NCBI GenBank assembly: GCA_024235135.1
Contig: JACKMZ010000019.1
Coordinates: 1-26,581, forward strand
Reading direction: 5' to 3'
Length of the DNA stretch: 26,581 nucleotides
Origin: Gammaproteobacteria bacterium
Lineage (GTDB): Bacteria > Pseudomonadota > Gammaproteobacteria > Competibacterales > Competibacteraceae
Shown one piece after another: positions 18,292-25,813 of this stretch. The position numbers and the translations under genes were made by a program. The first letter of the stretch is position 1, and every line of letters starts with the position of its first letter. The notes under the pieces are model-generated. The model was not told the origin of the DNA. It searched no databases and was given only the letters and a program-made list of their open reading frames with translations.

Positions 18292-19077
18292 TCATGAATC
18301 CATCCTCCCATTGTCCATGGCGATATGGACGGCCACTTTGGCGGCGGCCAGCTTCGCCTGCATTTCCGGGGTCGGTTGTCGATCCGTGAACAAAGCGTCG
18401 AGTTGCGAGACGTGACCGACCCGCACCATGGCGTTGCGGCTGAATTTGCTGTGATCGGCCGCCAGGAAGACCTGCCGGGAATTGGCGACGATGGCCTGGG
18501 TGACGCGCACTTCGCGGTAGTCGAAATCCAGCAACGCGCCGCTGGAATCGATGGCGCTGATACCAATGATGGCGAAATCCAGCCGAAACTGGCGGATCAG
18601 GTCGACGGTCGCCTCCCCGACAATACCGCGGTCACGGCTGCGCACGATACCCCCCGCCACGATGACCTCCAAGGCCGGATCGACCGAAAGAATGCTGGCG
18701 ACATTGAGGTTGTTGGTCACGACCCGCAGTCCTTTGTGTCCCAGCAGAGCCTTGGCGACCTCCTCCGTGGTCGTACCGATATTGATGAACAAAGACGAGT
18801 GATCGGGGATATGGCGCGCGAGGTCGCGGGCGATGAGTTCCTTGGCTTCATGGCACAGTGCCTGGCGGATGGAATAAGCGATGTTCTCGACGCTGGACAG
18901 CGTGGTAGCCCCGCTATCCTGGGCCTGCATCAAACCCTGTTCGCACAGTTGATTGACGTCGTTCTGGACAAGTTCGGGGGAAACGCCAATACGCTGGGCG
19001 AGAATTTCCACGGATAAAAAACCCTCGCGCTTGACTAGATCCAGGATATGCGCCTGGCGTTCGGTTGGGGCGCTCAT
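18292..19077 (-). CDS. DeoR/GlpR-family regulator with divergent DNA-recognition helix
   Basis: The 261-residue protein is a DeoR/GlpR-type regulator: an N-terminal winged helix-turn-helix and a C-terminal sugar-phosphate-sensing domain. The effector domain is nearly normal (NIGTTTEEVAKAL, VTNNLNVA, AGGIVRSRDRGIVGEA) and closely matches the second regulator at 21072. The DNA-binding part has drifted. Where the paralogue has TMRRD, this one has LVQND (residues 36-40), and the wing HGGA is DSGA. It may bind other sites, bind poorly, or act only by pairing with its paralogue. AGGAGG 8 bases before the ATG gives a strong start. It lies between glpD and glpS in the same direction. Confidence 0.88.
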   Translation of the reverse strand: MSAPTERQAHILDLVKREGFLSVEILAQRIGVSPELVQNDVNQLCEQGLMQAQDSGATTLSSVENIAYSIRQALCHEAKELIARDLARHIPDHSSLFINIGTTTEEVAKALLGHKGLRVVTNNLNVASILSVDPALEVIVAGGIVRSRDRGIVGEATVDLIRQFRLDFAIIGISAIDSSGALLDFDYREVRVTQAIVANSRQVFLAADHSKFSRNAMVRVGHVSQLDALFTDRQPTPEMQAKLAAAKVAVHIAMDNGRMDS

Positions 19078-19253
19078 TACAGAAGCTCCTCCTGTTTAAA
19101 CAGGGCGTTCGCGTAGTTATCGTTAAATTTTTCGAAGACCCCCGGGCCGGGCGATCTGTGGAGCTTTTCCGACAGCCCACTGGGATGCCGGAAGTAACCG
19201 ACTGACCCCTCAGTGTAGCTGCTTACGCACCGCCCGCACGGCCGGTGGCGGCC
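19078..19253 (-). promoter_or_regulatory. Control region upstream of the second glpR and the ABC operon
   Basis: This 176-base gap follows glpD. It contains a perfect 14-bp palindrome CCTGTTTAAACAGG (19091-19104), partly overlapping the AGGAGG of the regulator. On the plus strand, TTCG (19108), ATCG (19119) and TTCG (19131) fall 11-12 bases apart, one helical turn, as expected for a row of DeoR-family half-sites. A promoter for the downstream genes could lie here, but I cannot assign -35/-10 boxes with confidence. Confidence 0.45.
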
Positions 19254-20906
19254 CTATCCCGTTCGGCGCGGGAGGCTGGCCGGCGACGCCTGAACGATAG
19301 CGCCCTGAGTCTGGAAATATTCGTCGATTTTTGCCGACGCCTGGTCCCCGAAGAAGATTTCGCAGGCTTCCCGCAATCCCGGCGATTGGCGTATCTCGTA
19401 AGGACGCATGATCTGCGCGATTTTGGAACGGCGGCGCAGAAAATCCTCCAGTTTGACGATCATCTCGCGCCGCGCCGCCAGATCGATTTCGCAACGGGTA
19501 TATTCCGTGCCCGCGATCAGCAATTGCGCCTGTTCGGGGTTCCGGCGGATCGGTTCCAGCAGACTGAATGCCTCGGCGCCGTAGCGCCGCCAGAAACGGG
19601 AACTGAGTTTCTCCGAAGCCGATGGCGCCGTCAGATCGTCCAACCCCAGGCGCGCCGCTTCCTGGAAAAAAGCCTCGCGCACCTCGGGCGGCGGCTCGCC
19701 ATACCACTTATGCGTCTTGTCGGGCAATGCGACCCCCATATTTTCCACGATGGCGCAGACTTCCTCCCCGACGTTGATGCAATCGGTCAACTTGCCACCG
19801 AATATGCTCAAACTCTGCTGCCGGCTGTCGACATCGATCGCATGCTTGCGTGACAACTGCAGAAAATCCCGTGAGCCTTCCCCCTGGGCGCGCACCGCCA
19901 GCGGGCGCACGCCGCAACGGGTGGCGATGATGTCCTGGCGAGTGAGCGGCTTGTTCAACTTCAGACGCTTGTTGATATTGCCCAGCACGTAATCGACGTC
20001 CACGTCTTTGAGCGCGATCTCGGGTTCCTCTACCGGGGTGTCGGTGGTTCCTATGCAGGTGTGGGCGCCCATGGGAATGACGAAGAACAGCCGTCCGTCG
20101 TCCGCGAAGAAGGCCAGCACGCGGCGATGCGGCGTCAACTGGGGGACGATCAGATGAATACCCTTGGAGAACACGTGATGATGTTCGGTCTTTTGCCCGG
20201 TCAACCGGTTGTGCCGATCCACGAAAGGGCCGGCGGCATTGATCAGGACCTTGGCGCGCACGACGAACTCGCGACCCTCCAAGGCATCCCGAACCTTGAC
20301 GCGCCAAAGCCCCTCGCGGCGTTGCCCACCCAGGGACCCGACGTAATTGGCGGCGACGCAGCCCTTATCCAGCGCCGCGCGCACGAAATTGAAAACGAAG
20401 CGGGCATCGTTATCGAACAGATAGGCATCGGAATATTCGAAACCTCCGGCCACGTTTTCGGTATTGATGATCGCTTCTTCAGCGTGGATGCCGGCTTTGG
20501 ACAGCAACCGGGGAGTACGGGTGAAACGCTGGCCGATCAGCCAGTACAACCAGGCGCCCAGGTACAGCACCCAGGGCGGATAGCGAAAACCGCGGGCGAC
20601 GGTCGCCAGGAAGCGAATTTCCCGAACCGTGGAGGGATAGTTCTCGATCAGATGATTGCGGCTCAGACACAGTTTGCGCACCAAGCCGAAATCATAGCTC
20701 TCCATATACTTGATGCCGCCCCACACCAGATTCGAAGAATGCATGCTGGTGAATCCGGCGAAGTCCCGCTGATCGATCAGCGCGACCTTGACGCCCCGAC
20801 CAGCCAGGGCCGACGCCGATACGGCGCCGTTGATGCCGCTGCCGACGATCAAGACGTCGAAGGTGTCCGCCGAGAGCTTTTCGATATTGGCTAGACGCGA
20901 CTGCAT
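19254..20906 (-). CDS. glpD: FAD-dependent glycerol-3-phosphate dehydrogenase
   Basis: GlpD oxidises glycerol-3-phosphate to dihydroxyacetone phosphate on the inner face of the membrane and passes electrons to quinone. The 550 residues have an N-terminal FAD motif (VGSGINGAVSASALAGRG, about 21-38), the HSSNLVWGGIKYME region matching the family's SSxLxHGGxRY, a CIGTTDTP motif and the FGGKLTD flavin-contact motif. The first loop, GSGING rather than the common GGGING, is a mild variation. The start at ATG 20906 is supported by a G-rich site (AAGGGGG) upstream. It is the first structural gene after the first glpR and feeds on the product of the divergent glpK. Confidence 0.95.
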   Translation of the reverse strand: MQSRLANIEKLSADTFDVLIVGSGINGAVSASALAGRGVKVALIDQRDFAGFTSMHSSNLVWGGIKYMESYDFGLVRKLCLSRNHLIENYPSTVREIRFLATVARGFRYPPWVLYLGAWLYWLIGQRFTRTPRLLSKAGIHAEEAIINTENVAGGFEYSDAYLFDNDARFVFNFVRAALDKGCVAANYVGSLGGQRREGLWRVKVRDALEGREFVVRAKVLINAAGPFVDRHNRLTGQKTEHHHVFSKGIHLIVPQLTPHRRVLAFFADDGRLFFVIPMGAHTCIGTTDTPVEEPEIALKDVDVDYVLGNINKRLKLNKPLTRQDIIATRCGVRPLAVRAQGEGSRDFLQLSRKHAIDVDSRQQSLSIFGGKLTDCINVGEEVCAIVENMGVALPDKTHKWYGEPPPEVREAFFQEAARLGLDDLTAPSASEKLSSRFWRRYGAEAFSLLEPIRRNPEQAQLLIAGTEYTRCEIDLAARREMIVKLEDFLRRRSKIAQIMRPYEIRQSPGLREACEIFFGDQASAKIDEYFQTQGAIVQASPASLPRRTG

Positions 20907-21071
20907 GGTCCCCCCCTTCCGCCTACCCAATCGGTGCTAGGCGGCGATCACACTGTCCCTGAATTTTGCGTTCCGAAACGAATATATTCGAATAATAGTG
21001 AATATTTCCGAATTGTATACGTTCGCAACGGAAATTTTCATTCACCCCCACCCGGCCGTTGCCAGATCGGT
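20907..21071 (-). promoter_or_regulatory. AT-rich control region upstream of glpD
   Basis: The 165-base gap between glpR and glpD is far more AT-rich than its surroundings. It contains a perfect 12-bp palindrome CGAATATATTCG (20979-20990). Read on the minus strand, TATTCG repeats at a 10-base period there, and further TTCG/CGAA words occur up to 21025. This is the kind of site a DeoR-family repressor would use. I infer a GlpR operator with a promoter, but no clear -35/-10 pair can be fixed. Confidence 0.5.
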
Positions 21072-21857
21072 TTACGGCGCGCTGGGCGGCTCGGCGTCAG
21101 GGACGTGCACGGCCACATTCGCTTCGGCCAGCACGGCGGCCAAATCGGGGGGCGGCGGACGGTCGGTGAACAGGGCGTCAATCTGCCGGATATGGCCGAG
21201 TTGAACCAGGGCGTTACGCCCAAACTTGGTATGATCGGCGACCAGCAGCACCTTTCGGGACTGGGCTATGATGGCTTGGGCAACCCGCACTTCGCGATAG
21301 TCGAAATCGCGCAGGGTACCGTCTTCCTCGATGCCGGAAATGCCGATGATGGCGAAATCCACCTTGAACTGACGGATGAAATCGATGGTGGCTTCGCCGA
21401 TCACGCCGCGATCCTGATGACGCACCACGCCGCCGGCGATGATGACCTCGCAACTGGGGTTTTCGCAGAGGATATTGGCGACCTGCAGATTGTTGGTGAT
21501 CACCCGCAGGTTCTGGTGACGCCTGAGTGCCTGGGCGATTTCCTCGGTCGTGGTGCCGATATTGATGAACAGCGACACGTTTTCCGGTATGTGTCGGGCC
21601 GCCAATTCGGCGATCCGCCGTTTCTCTTCGTGATTGAGCACCTGTCGCGCGGGATAGGCGATGTTTTCCACGCTGGACTGGGGCAATCCCGCCCCGCCGT
21701 GGTAACGGTTCAGCAACCCTTCCCGGCACAGCGTATTGATGTCGCGGCGCATGGTTTGCGGCGTCACCTTGAAATGCTCCGCCAAAGCATCGATGGTGGC
21801 GTAGCCATCGCGCCGTATCCATTCCAAGATCCGCTGCTGGCGGCGGTTAAAAGCCAT
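21072..21857 (-). CDS. glpR: DeoR-family glycerol regulator
   Basis: This is a GlpR-type repressor expected to sense glycerol-3-phosphate. The 261 residues contain a canonical DeoR winged helix (TIDALAEHFKVTPQTMRRDI, recognition Arg37-Arg38, wing HGGA 53-56) and a complete effector domain (NIGTTTEEIAQAL, AGGVVRHQDRGVIGEA, DFDYREVRVAQAI). The start is decided by the ribosome-binding site: GGAG (21868-21865) is 7 bases before ATG 21857 but only 1 base before ATG 21863. The gene diverges from glpK and precedes glpD, a good position to control both. Its paralogue at 18292 shares the effector domain but not the recognition helix. Confidence 0.93.
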   Translation of the reverse strand: MAFNRRQQRILEWIRRDGYATIDALAEHFKVTPQTMRRDINTLCREGLLNRYHGGAGLPQSSVENIAYPARQVLNHEEKRRIAELAARHIPENVSLFINIGTTTEEIAQALRRHQNLRVITNNLQVANILCENPSCEVIIAGGVVRHQDRGVIGEATIDFIRQFKVDFAIIGISGIEEDGTLRDFDYREVRVAQAIIAQSRKVLLVADHTKFGRNALVQLGHIRQIDALFTDRPPPPDLAAVLAEANVAVHVPDAEPPSAP

Positions 21858-21863
21858 GGGCAT

Positions 21864-22011
21864 TCTCCGGTGACAAGCTACGGCTTGCTCGCGGCCAGGA
21901 CGATGATCCGAGGGACCGGCCCACGGGTCGCAACTCCAATAGGTTCCTTCATTTTCGGTTTAGCCTGTACTATCCTCGATTCAATCGCCAAAAACGAAGG
22001 GTAATGAATAG
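21864..22011 (+). promoter_or_regulatory. Divergent glpR-glpK control region
   Basis: The 148-base gap holds the outward promoters of glpR and glpK. Two 11-base arms, CCTTCATTTTC (21946-21956) and the inverted partner of CCTTCGTTTTT (21990-22000), match at 9 of 11 positions and flank the likely promoter core (TACTAT at 21968-21973). A repressor bound to both arms would block glpK. A 5-bp hairpin caagc/gcttg (21874-21887) lies in the glpR leader. The assignment to GlpR is inference. Confidence 0.45.
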
Positions 22012-23502
22012 ATGACCCGTAAAACAGCCCTCCTGGCCATCGATCAGGGAACAACGAGTTCGCGAGCGATCATTTTCGATCAAGATGCCCATATTTTAGT
22101 CAGCGCCCAACAAGAATTCCGTCAAATCTTTCCCCAACCCGGCTGGGTCGAACACGATCCGGAGGAAATCTGGGCCACGACACGGGCCGTGTGCGTCCAG
22201 GTGCTGGAGCAGCACGGCGCGCAAGTCGCGGCAATCGGCATTACCAATCAGCGCGAAACCGTCGTGATATGGGACCGAACCAGCGGCCAACCCGTCTACC
22301 ACGCGATAGTCTGGCAGGACCGGCGCACCGCCCCCTATTGCCAAACCCTGCTGGACGGCGGAAAGGAAGCGATGATCACCGGGAAAACCGGCTTGCTCAT
22401 CGATCCCTATTTTTCAGCCACCAAGATCGCCTGGATTCTGGACCACGTGCCCGGCGCGCGGGACAAGGCGCAACGGGGTGAACTGGCTTTCGGCACCATC
22501 GATTGTTTTCTATTGTGGCGTCTCACCCAGGGGCGGGTGCACGCCACCGATATCACCAATGCCTCGCGCACGCTGCTGTTCAATATTCACACCCAGGCTT
22601 GGGACGAGGAACTGCTCGCACTGTTCAACATACCGCGTTCCCTGTTGCCGGCCGTCCGGGACTGCGCCAGCGATTTCGGCGTCAGTACGCCCGCCGCCCT
22701 GGGGATCTCGTTGCCGATCTGCGGTATCGCGGGCGATCAGCAGGCGGCATTGATCGGTCAGGTCTGCTTCGCGCCCGGCATGATCAAGAGCACCTATGGC
22801 ACCGGTTGCTTCGCCATCCTCAACACCGGAGCACAGCCTGTCGCCTCCCGGAACCGTTTGCTAACCACCATCGGCTATCGCTTGAACGGCCAAACCACCT
22901 ATGCCTTGGAAGGGTCCATCTTCATGGCCGGCGCCGCCGTTCAATGGCTTCGTGACGGCCTAAAAATCATTGCCGCCGCGCCGGAAACCGAGGCGCTGGC
23001 CGCCAGTCTGGAATCCAATCAGGGTATTTATGTCGTACCGGCGTACACCGGTCTCGGCGCCCCGTATTGGGACCCCCATGCCCGTGGGTCCATATTCGGC
23101 CTGACGCGCGCGGCGGGACCCGCCGAGTTGGCCCGCGCCACTTTGGAGTCCGTGTGCTATCAAACCCACGATTTACTGGACGCCATGGCCAACGACGGTG
23201 ACGCACCCATCACCGCGTTGCGGGTGGATGGGGGCATGGTCGCCAACAATTGGCTGTTGCAGTTCATGGCCGACATTCTCGGCATCACGGTCGAACGCCC
23301 CAGCGTGATCGAAACCACGGCTTTGGGAGCCGCCTATCTGGCGGGCTTGCAAATCGGCCTGTTCGAATCCTTGGAAGCATTGGAGGAACGCTGGCAACGG
23401 GATCGGGTTTGCCAGCCTCGGCTAGCTGCGGCGGACCGGGAACAGCTTCTGCAGGGCTGGCGCAAGGCGGTGGCTTGCGCTCGGCAATTCACCGCCCAAT
23501 AA
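22012..23502 (+). CDS. glpK: Glycerol kinase
   Basis: GlpK phosphorylates cytoplasmic glycerol to sn-glycerol-3-phosphate, trapping it and making both the GlpD substrate and the likely GlpR inducer. The 496 residues are a full-length FGGY kinase: AIDQGTTSSRAIIFD at the start, GIAGDQQAALIGQ and YGTGCFAILNTG in the centre, and RVDGGMVANNWLLQFMADIL near the end. In E. coli GlpK the segment before GIAGDQQ carries the GGKGGTR loop that binds fructose-1,6-bisphosphate. Here it is shorter and reads PAALGISLPIC. AAGGG at 21997-22001 precedes the ATG by 10 bases. No glycerol facilitator gene is adjacent. Confidence 0.96.
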   Translation: MTRKTALLAIDQGTTSSRAIIFDQDAHILVSAQQEFRQIFPQPGWVEHDPEEIWATTRAVCVQVLEQHGAQVAAIGITNQRETVVIWDRTSGQPVYHAIVWQDRRTAPYCQTLLDGGKEAMITGKTGLLIDPYFSATKIAWILDHVPGARDKAQRGELAFGTIDCFLLWRLTQGRVHATDITNASRTLLFNIHTQAWDEELLALFNIPRSLLPAVRDCASDFGVSTPAALGISLPICGIAGDQQAALIGQVCFAPGMIKSTYGTGCFAILNTGAQPVASRNRLLTTIGYRLNGQTTYALEGSIFMAGAAVQWLRDGLKIIAAAPETEALAASLESNQGIYVVPAYTGLGAPYWDPHARGSIFGLTRAAGPAELARATLESVCYQTHDLLDAMANDGDAPITALRVDGGMVANNWLLQFMADILGITVERPSVIETTALGAAYLAGLQIGLFESLEALEERWQRDRVCQPRLAAADREQLLQGWRKAVACARQFTAQ

Positions 23503-23863
23503 AATAAACTAACGATACCCCCCCAGGTCGAAGCGGATCAATCGGACGATCCGTCAACGCCCGAAGCGAGGGACCGCTTTTTTCGCTGAGTTCAAGAGGT
23601 CATTCCCGGCCCCGCCGAGAACCCCGGCCGAATGGCGAAGCATCCGTTCACTTCAGTTCATTGCGCGACCCTCCGCCCACCCGCACAGCCCCCGCGCGGG
23701 ACATACCTCCGGCTATTCCGTTTCAGGCAATCCTTATCGCTGCTAGACTGTGCGCCACAGTCCCAGATGCCGATCCCGAATCGGCCATCTGACACCGGCT
23801 ATACAACCCAACCACGGGTGTTTTGCCGCAATCCCTCACGACGCTCAAGACGGACCGTTCACC
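23503..23863. other. Intergenic region glpK to moaD-like gene (361 bases)
   Basis: No credible gene is present. Apart from the glpK terminator, the only notable element is a possible extended -10 promoter, TGCTAGACT (23741-23749), with a weak TTTCAG 17 bases before the hexamer; it would start transcription of the moaD-like cluster about 110 bases upstream of its ATG. I see no recognisable molybdenum-cofactor riboswitch. Confidence 0.4.
23564..23583 (+). terminator. Possible terminator after glpK
   Basis: A 5-bp stem aagcg/cgctt with loop agggac is followed directly by TTTT, about 60 bases after the glpK stop. A preceding 6-bp hairpin (cggatc/gatccg, 23534-23553) may add to the structure. The stem is short, so strength is uncertain. 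Confidence 0.5.
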
Positions 23864-24115
23864 ATGCAAATCACGCTGAAACTCTACGCCACCTTGTCCG
23901 AATTTCTGCCGCCAGGCGCGGTGCGCAACGTCAAAAGTCTGGACGTTCCGGAGGCGGCCAATGTCGCCTCCGTCATCAAACAACTCAGCCTGCCCCAGGA
24001 ACTGGTGCACCTGGTCCTGGTCAATGGCGTTTATATTCCTCCGGAAACCCGGGTCTCCACAATGCTCAACGAAAACGACGCCCTGGCTATTTGGCCACCG
24101 GTGGCGGGCGGCTGA
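23864..24115 (+). CDS. MoaD/ThiS-family sulfur carrier protein
   Basis: The 83-residue ubiquitin-like protein ends in VAGG. The C-terminal Gly-Gly is the part that an E1-like enzyme adenylates and converts to thiocarboxylate so that sulfur can be delivered to a cofactor or metabolite. The MoaD-like features are the LKLYATLSEFLPP start, VNGVYIPPETRV and the NENDALAIWPPVAGG tail. The ATG at 23864 gives the normal length; upstream in-frame codons are not conserved in type. A MoeB/ThiF partner lies two genes downstream. There is no moaE, moaA or thiG nearby, so the receiving pathway (molybdopterin, thiazole or other) cannot be told. Confidence 0.87.
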   Translation: MQITLKLYATLSEFLPPGAVRNVKSLDVPEAANVASVIKQLSLPQELVHLVLVNGVYIPPETRVSTMLNENDALAIWPPVAGG

Positions 24116-24130
24116 CCCGGCGGTCAACCC

Positions 24131-24418
24131 ATGCCAGCCGTGGTGACCCGTGAAATGGGCCTGACTCACGCGGAGTTCTTCCGCACGCTGCCCAGCGCGC
24201 TGGAGGGATTGCACTTTCGGATTGGCGACGCGGCGGTTGACGTGTGCGATTCCGAACGACGCCTGACCATCCGCCTAGCCCCGGAAGGGCAACGCCGATT
24301 GGCCGCGCTACGACTGCCCGTCACTCAGGTGACTTTCCTGTTCGATGGCTATTCGGAAACCGAACAGGCGACTTTTTTGCGACACTTCGAACGTCGTTTC
24401 CAAAGAGGGGGAGGCTGA
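24131..24418 (+). CDS. Unrecognised 95-residue protein with glycine-rich C-terminus
   Basis: I do not recognise a family. The protein starts 15 bases after the moaD-like gene and ends 8 bases before moeB, so it is almost certainly part of that operon. It has an amphipathic start (THAEFFRTLPSAL), two predicted beta-strand segments (HFRIGDAAVDVCD, RRLTIRLAPEG), a strand VTQVTFLFDG, and a basic helix FLRHFERRFQ ending in GGG. A single Cys39 and the free glycine tail are notable beside a sulfur-carrier activating enzyme. The start codon has only a weak GGCGG upstream. It could be a modified target, a second carrier or an adapter; none of these is shown by sequence. Confidence 0.75.
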   Translation: MPAVVTREMGLTHAEFFRTLPSALEGLHFRIGDAAVDVCDSERRLTIRLAPEGQRRLAALRLPVTQVTFLFDGYSETEQATFLRHFERRFQRGGG

Positions 24419-24426
24419 ATTCAGCG

Positions 24427-25206
24427 GTGGACGACGAGGCATTGCTGCGCTACAGCCGACATATTCTGTTGCCGGAAGTGGACATCGAAGGTCAGGAAAA
24501 GCTGCTCGCTGCGCGCGTGCTGATTATCGGACTGGGCGGCCTGGGATCGCCCGTATCCCTCTACCTGGCCGCCTCCGGGGTCGGACATCTGGTGCTCGTC
24601 GATTTCGATACCGTGGAGCTTTCCAACCTGCAACGCCAGATCGTCCACGGCGCCGCCGATGTTGGCCGGGCCAAGGTCATCTCGGCCCGCGACAGTTTAT
24701 TGGCCTTGAATCCCCATATTCGGATTACGACCATTGAGCGGATGCTGGACCCCGCGGCGTTGCTGGAACAAGTGCGGCTGGCCGATGTGGTGGTCGATGG
24801 CAGCGATAATCTCGGCACCCGCTTGGCGGTCAACGCCGCCTGCGTGCGGGAGCGCACGCCGCTGGTGTCCGGCGCCGCCATCCGTTTGGAGGGTCAGGTG
24901 CTGGTATACGACCCCCAGCGGCCGGAGGCGCCGTGCTACCGTTGTTTATTCCGCAGCGAGCAAGAATTGGCCGAACGCTGCGCCCAGAGCGGCGTTCTGG
25001 CTCCCTTGCTCGGCATCATCGGCAGCGTGCAAGCCACGGAAACGCTGAAGCTGTTGATCGGCTTCGGAGAGGCCCTGGTGGGCCGTCTTCTGTTACTGGA
25101 CGCCCGCACCATGGAATGGCAATGCATCACCCTGCCGAAGAATCCAAACTGCCCAACCTGTGGGAATCGTGAGGATACCCATGCCGAACGCCGCCTGGTG
25201 GATTGA
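24427..25206 (+). CDS. moeB: MoeB/ThiF-family E1-like adenylyltransferase
   Basis: This enzyme adenylates the C-terminal glycine of a MoaD/ThiS carrier as the first step of sulfur loading. The 259 residues match MoeB: RYSRHILLPEVDIEGQ, the nucleotide loop GLGGLGSP (35-42), VDFDTVELSNLQRQ with the conserved Arg, GSDN (Asp127), zinc cysteines C170xxC173 and C242xxC245, and the conserved ERCAQSGVLAPL with Cys185. GTG 24427 is the only sensible start and is preceded by a GGGGGAGG run. The reading frame continues upstream through the previous gene, but that part has no conserved residues. It overlaps the next gene by 26 bases. The moeB symbol is by similarity; a ThiF role is possible. Confidence 0.9.
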   Translation: MDDEALLRYSRHILLPEVDIEGQEKLLAARVLIIGLGGLGSPVSLYLAASGVGHLVLVDFDTVELSNLQRQIVHGAADVGRAKVISARDSLLALNPHIRITTIERMLDPAALLEQVRLADVVVDGSDNLGTRLAVNAACVRERTPLVSGAAIRLEGQVLVYDPQRPEAPCYRCLFRSEQELAERCAQSGVLAPLLGIIGSVQATETLKLLIGFGEALVGRLLLLDARTMEWQCITLPKNPNCPTCGNREDTHAERRLVD

Positions 25207-25696
25207 CCATCTACAACTGCGGCCGCATCCCGAGGGCGGTTATTACCGACGGATCTACACGGCGGCCGATTCCCTCCCCGCCAGCTGTTTGCCTGGCCGG
25301 TATGACAGTGGAACCCGGCCTTTGGCGACGGCCATTTATTATCTGCTGCCGGGCGACCATTGCTCCCGTCTGCACCGCCTGAAAGCGGACGAAATCTGGC
25401 ATTTCTATTACGGCGCCGGACTGACGGTCCACATCATCGACGAGGACGGCGATTATCGACCCGCGCGGCTCGGTCATGACCCCCATGCCGGGCAGAGTTT
25501 TCAAAGTGTGGTGCGAGCCGGCTGTTGGTTCGGCGCCACCGTGGACGATCCCGATACCTTTGCGCTGCTGGGCTGCACCGTGACCCCCGGTTTCGATTTC
25601 GCCGACTTCGAACTGGGCGAACGGTCCTCGCTGCTCAGGCAGCACCCACGCCACGAGGCGCTTATCATGCGGCTCACGCGCGCTACCGGCGAGTAA
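25181..25696 (+). CDS. Cupin protein, DUF985 family
   Basis: The 171-residue protein is a RmlC-like cupin of the DUF985 family (PF06172), seen from HPEGGYYRRIY, LHRLKADEIWHFYYGAGL, GCWFGATV and GCTVTPGFDFADFELG. Its biochemical role is unknown. ATG 25181 with GAGGAT upstream is preferred over a GTG at 25160. The start lies inside the 3' end of moeB, so the two are translationally linked, but DUF985 genes occur in many contexts and a link to sulfur transfer is only positional. Confidence 0.88.
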   Translation: MPNAAWWIDHLQLRPHPEGGYYRRIYTAADSLPASCLPGRYDSGTRPLATAIYYLLPGDHCSRLHRLKADEIWHFYYGAGLTVHIIDEDGDYRPARLGHDPHAGQSFQSVVRAGCWFGATVDDPDTFALLGCTVTPGFDFADFELGERSSLLRQHPRHEALIMRLTRATGE

Positions 25697-25700
25697 TATC

Positions 25701-25731
25701 TTTACGGCGATTATGGAAGTTTTGTTACACT
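25701..25731 (+). promoter_or_regulatory. Candidate promoter for the methyltransferase gene
   Basis: An AT-rich gap holds TGTTACACT, an extended -10 motif with hexamer TACACT at 25726-25731. TTACGG at 25702-25707 stands 18 bases upstream as a weak -35. It would place the transcript start about 75 bases before the TTG start codon. Confidence 0.4.
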
Positions 25732-25813
25732 AAAGTTTCAAACAATCAATTCGTTTTGGGTGTGTTGATAGAAGTTCTACAACGGCTCAGTTCATTTTGT
25801 TAAGGAGACGCAT

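Noticed and set aside
20934..22004. 356-codon plus-strand frame opposite glpR
   Set aside because: It mirrors the conserved GlpR coding sequence and runs across both AT-rich control regions. No ribosome-binding site or family motif is seen.
22004..22015. Three-codon leader frame (ATG AAT AGA TGA) whose stop overlaps the glpK ATG
   Set aside because: It has the layout of a coupling mini-gene, but with no independent evidence this is most likely chance.
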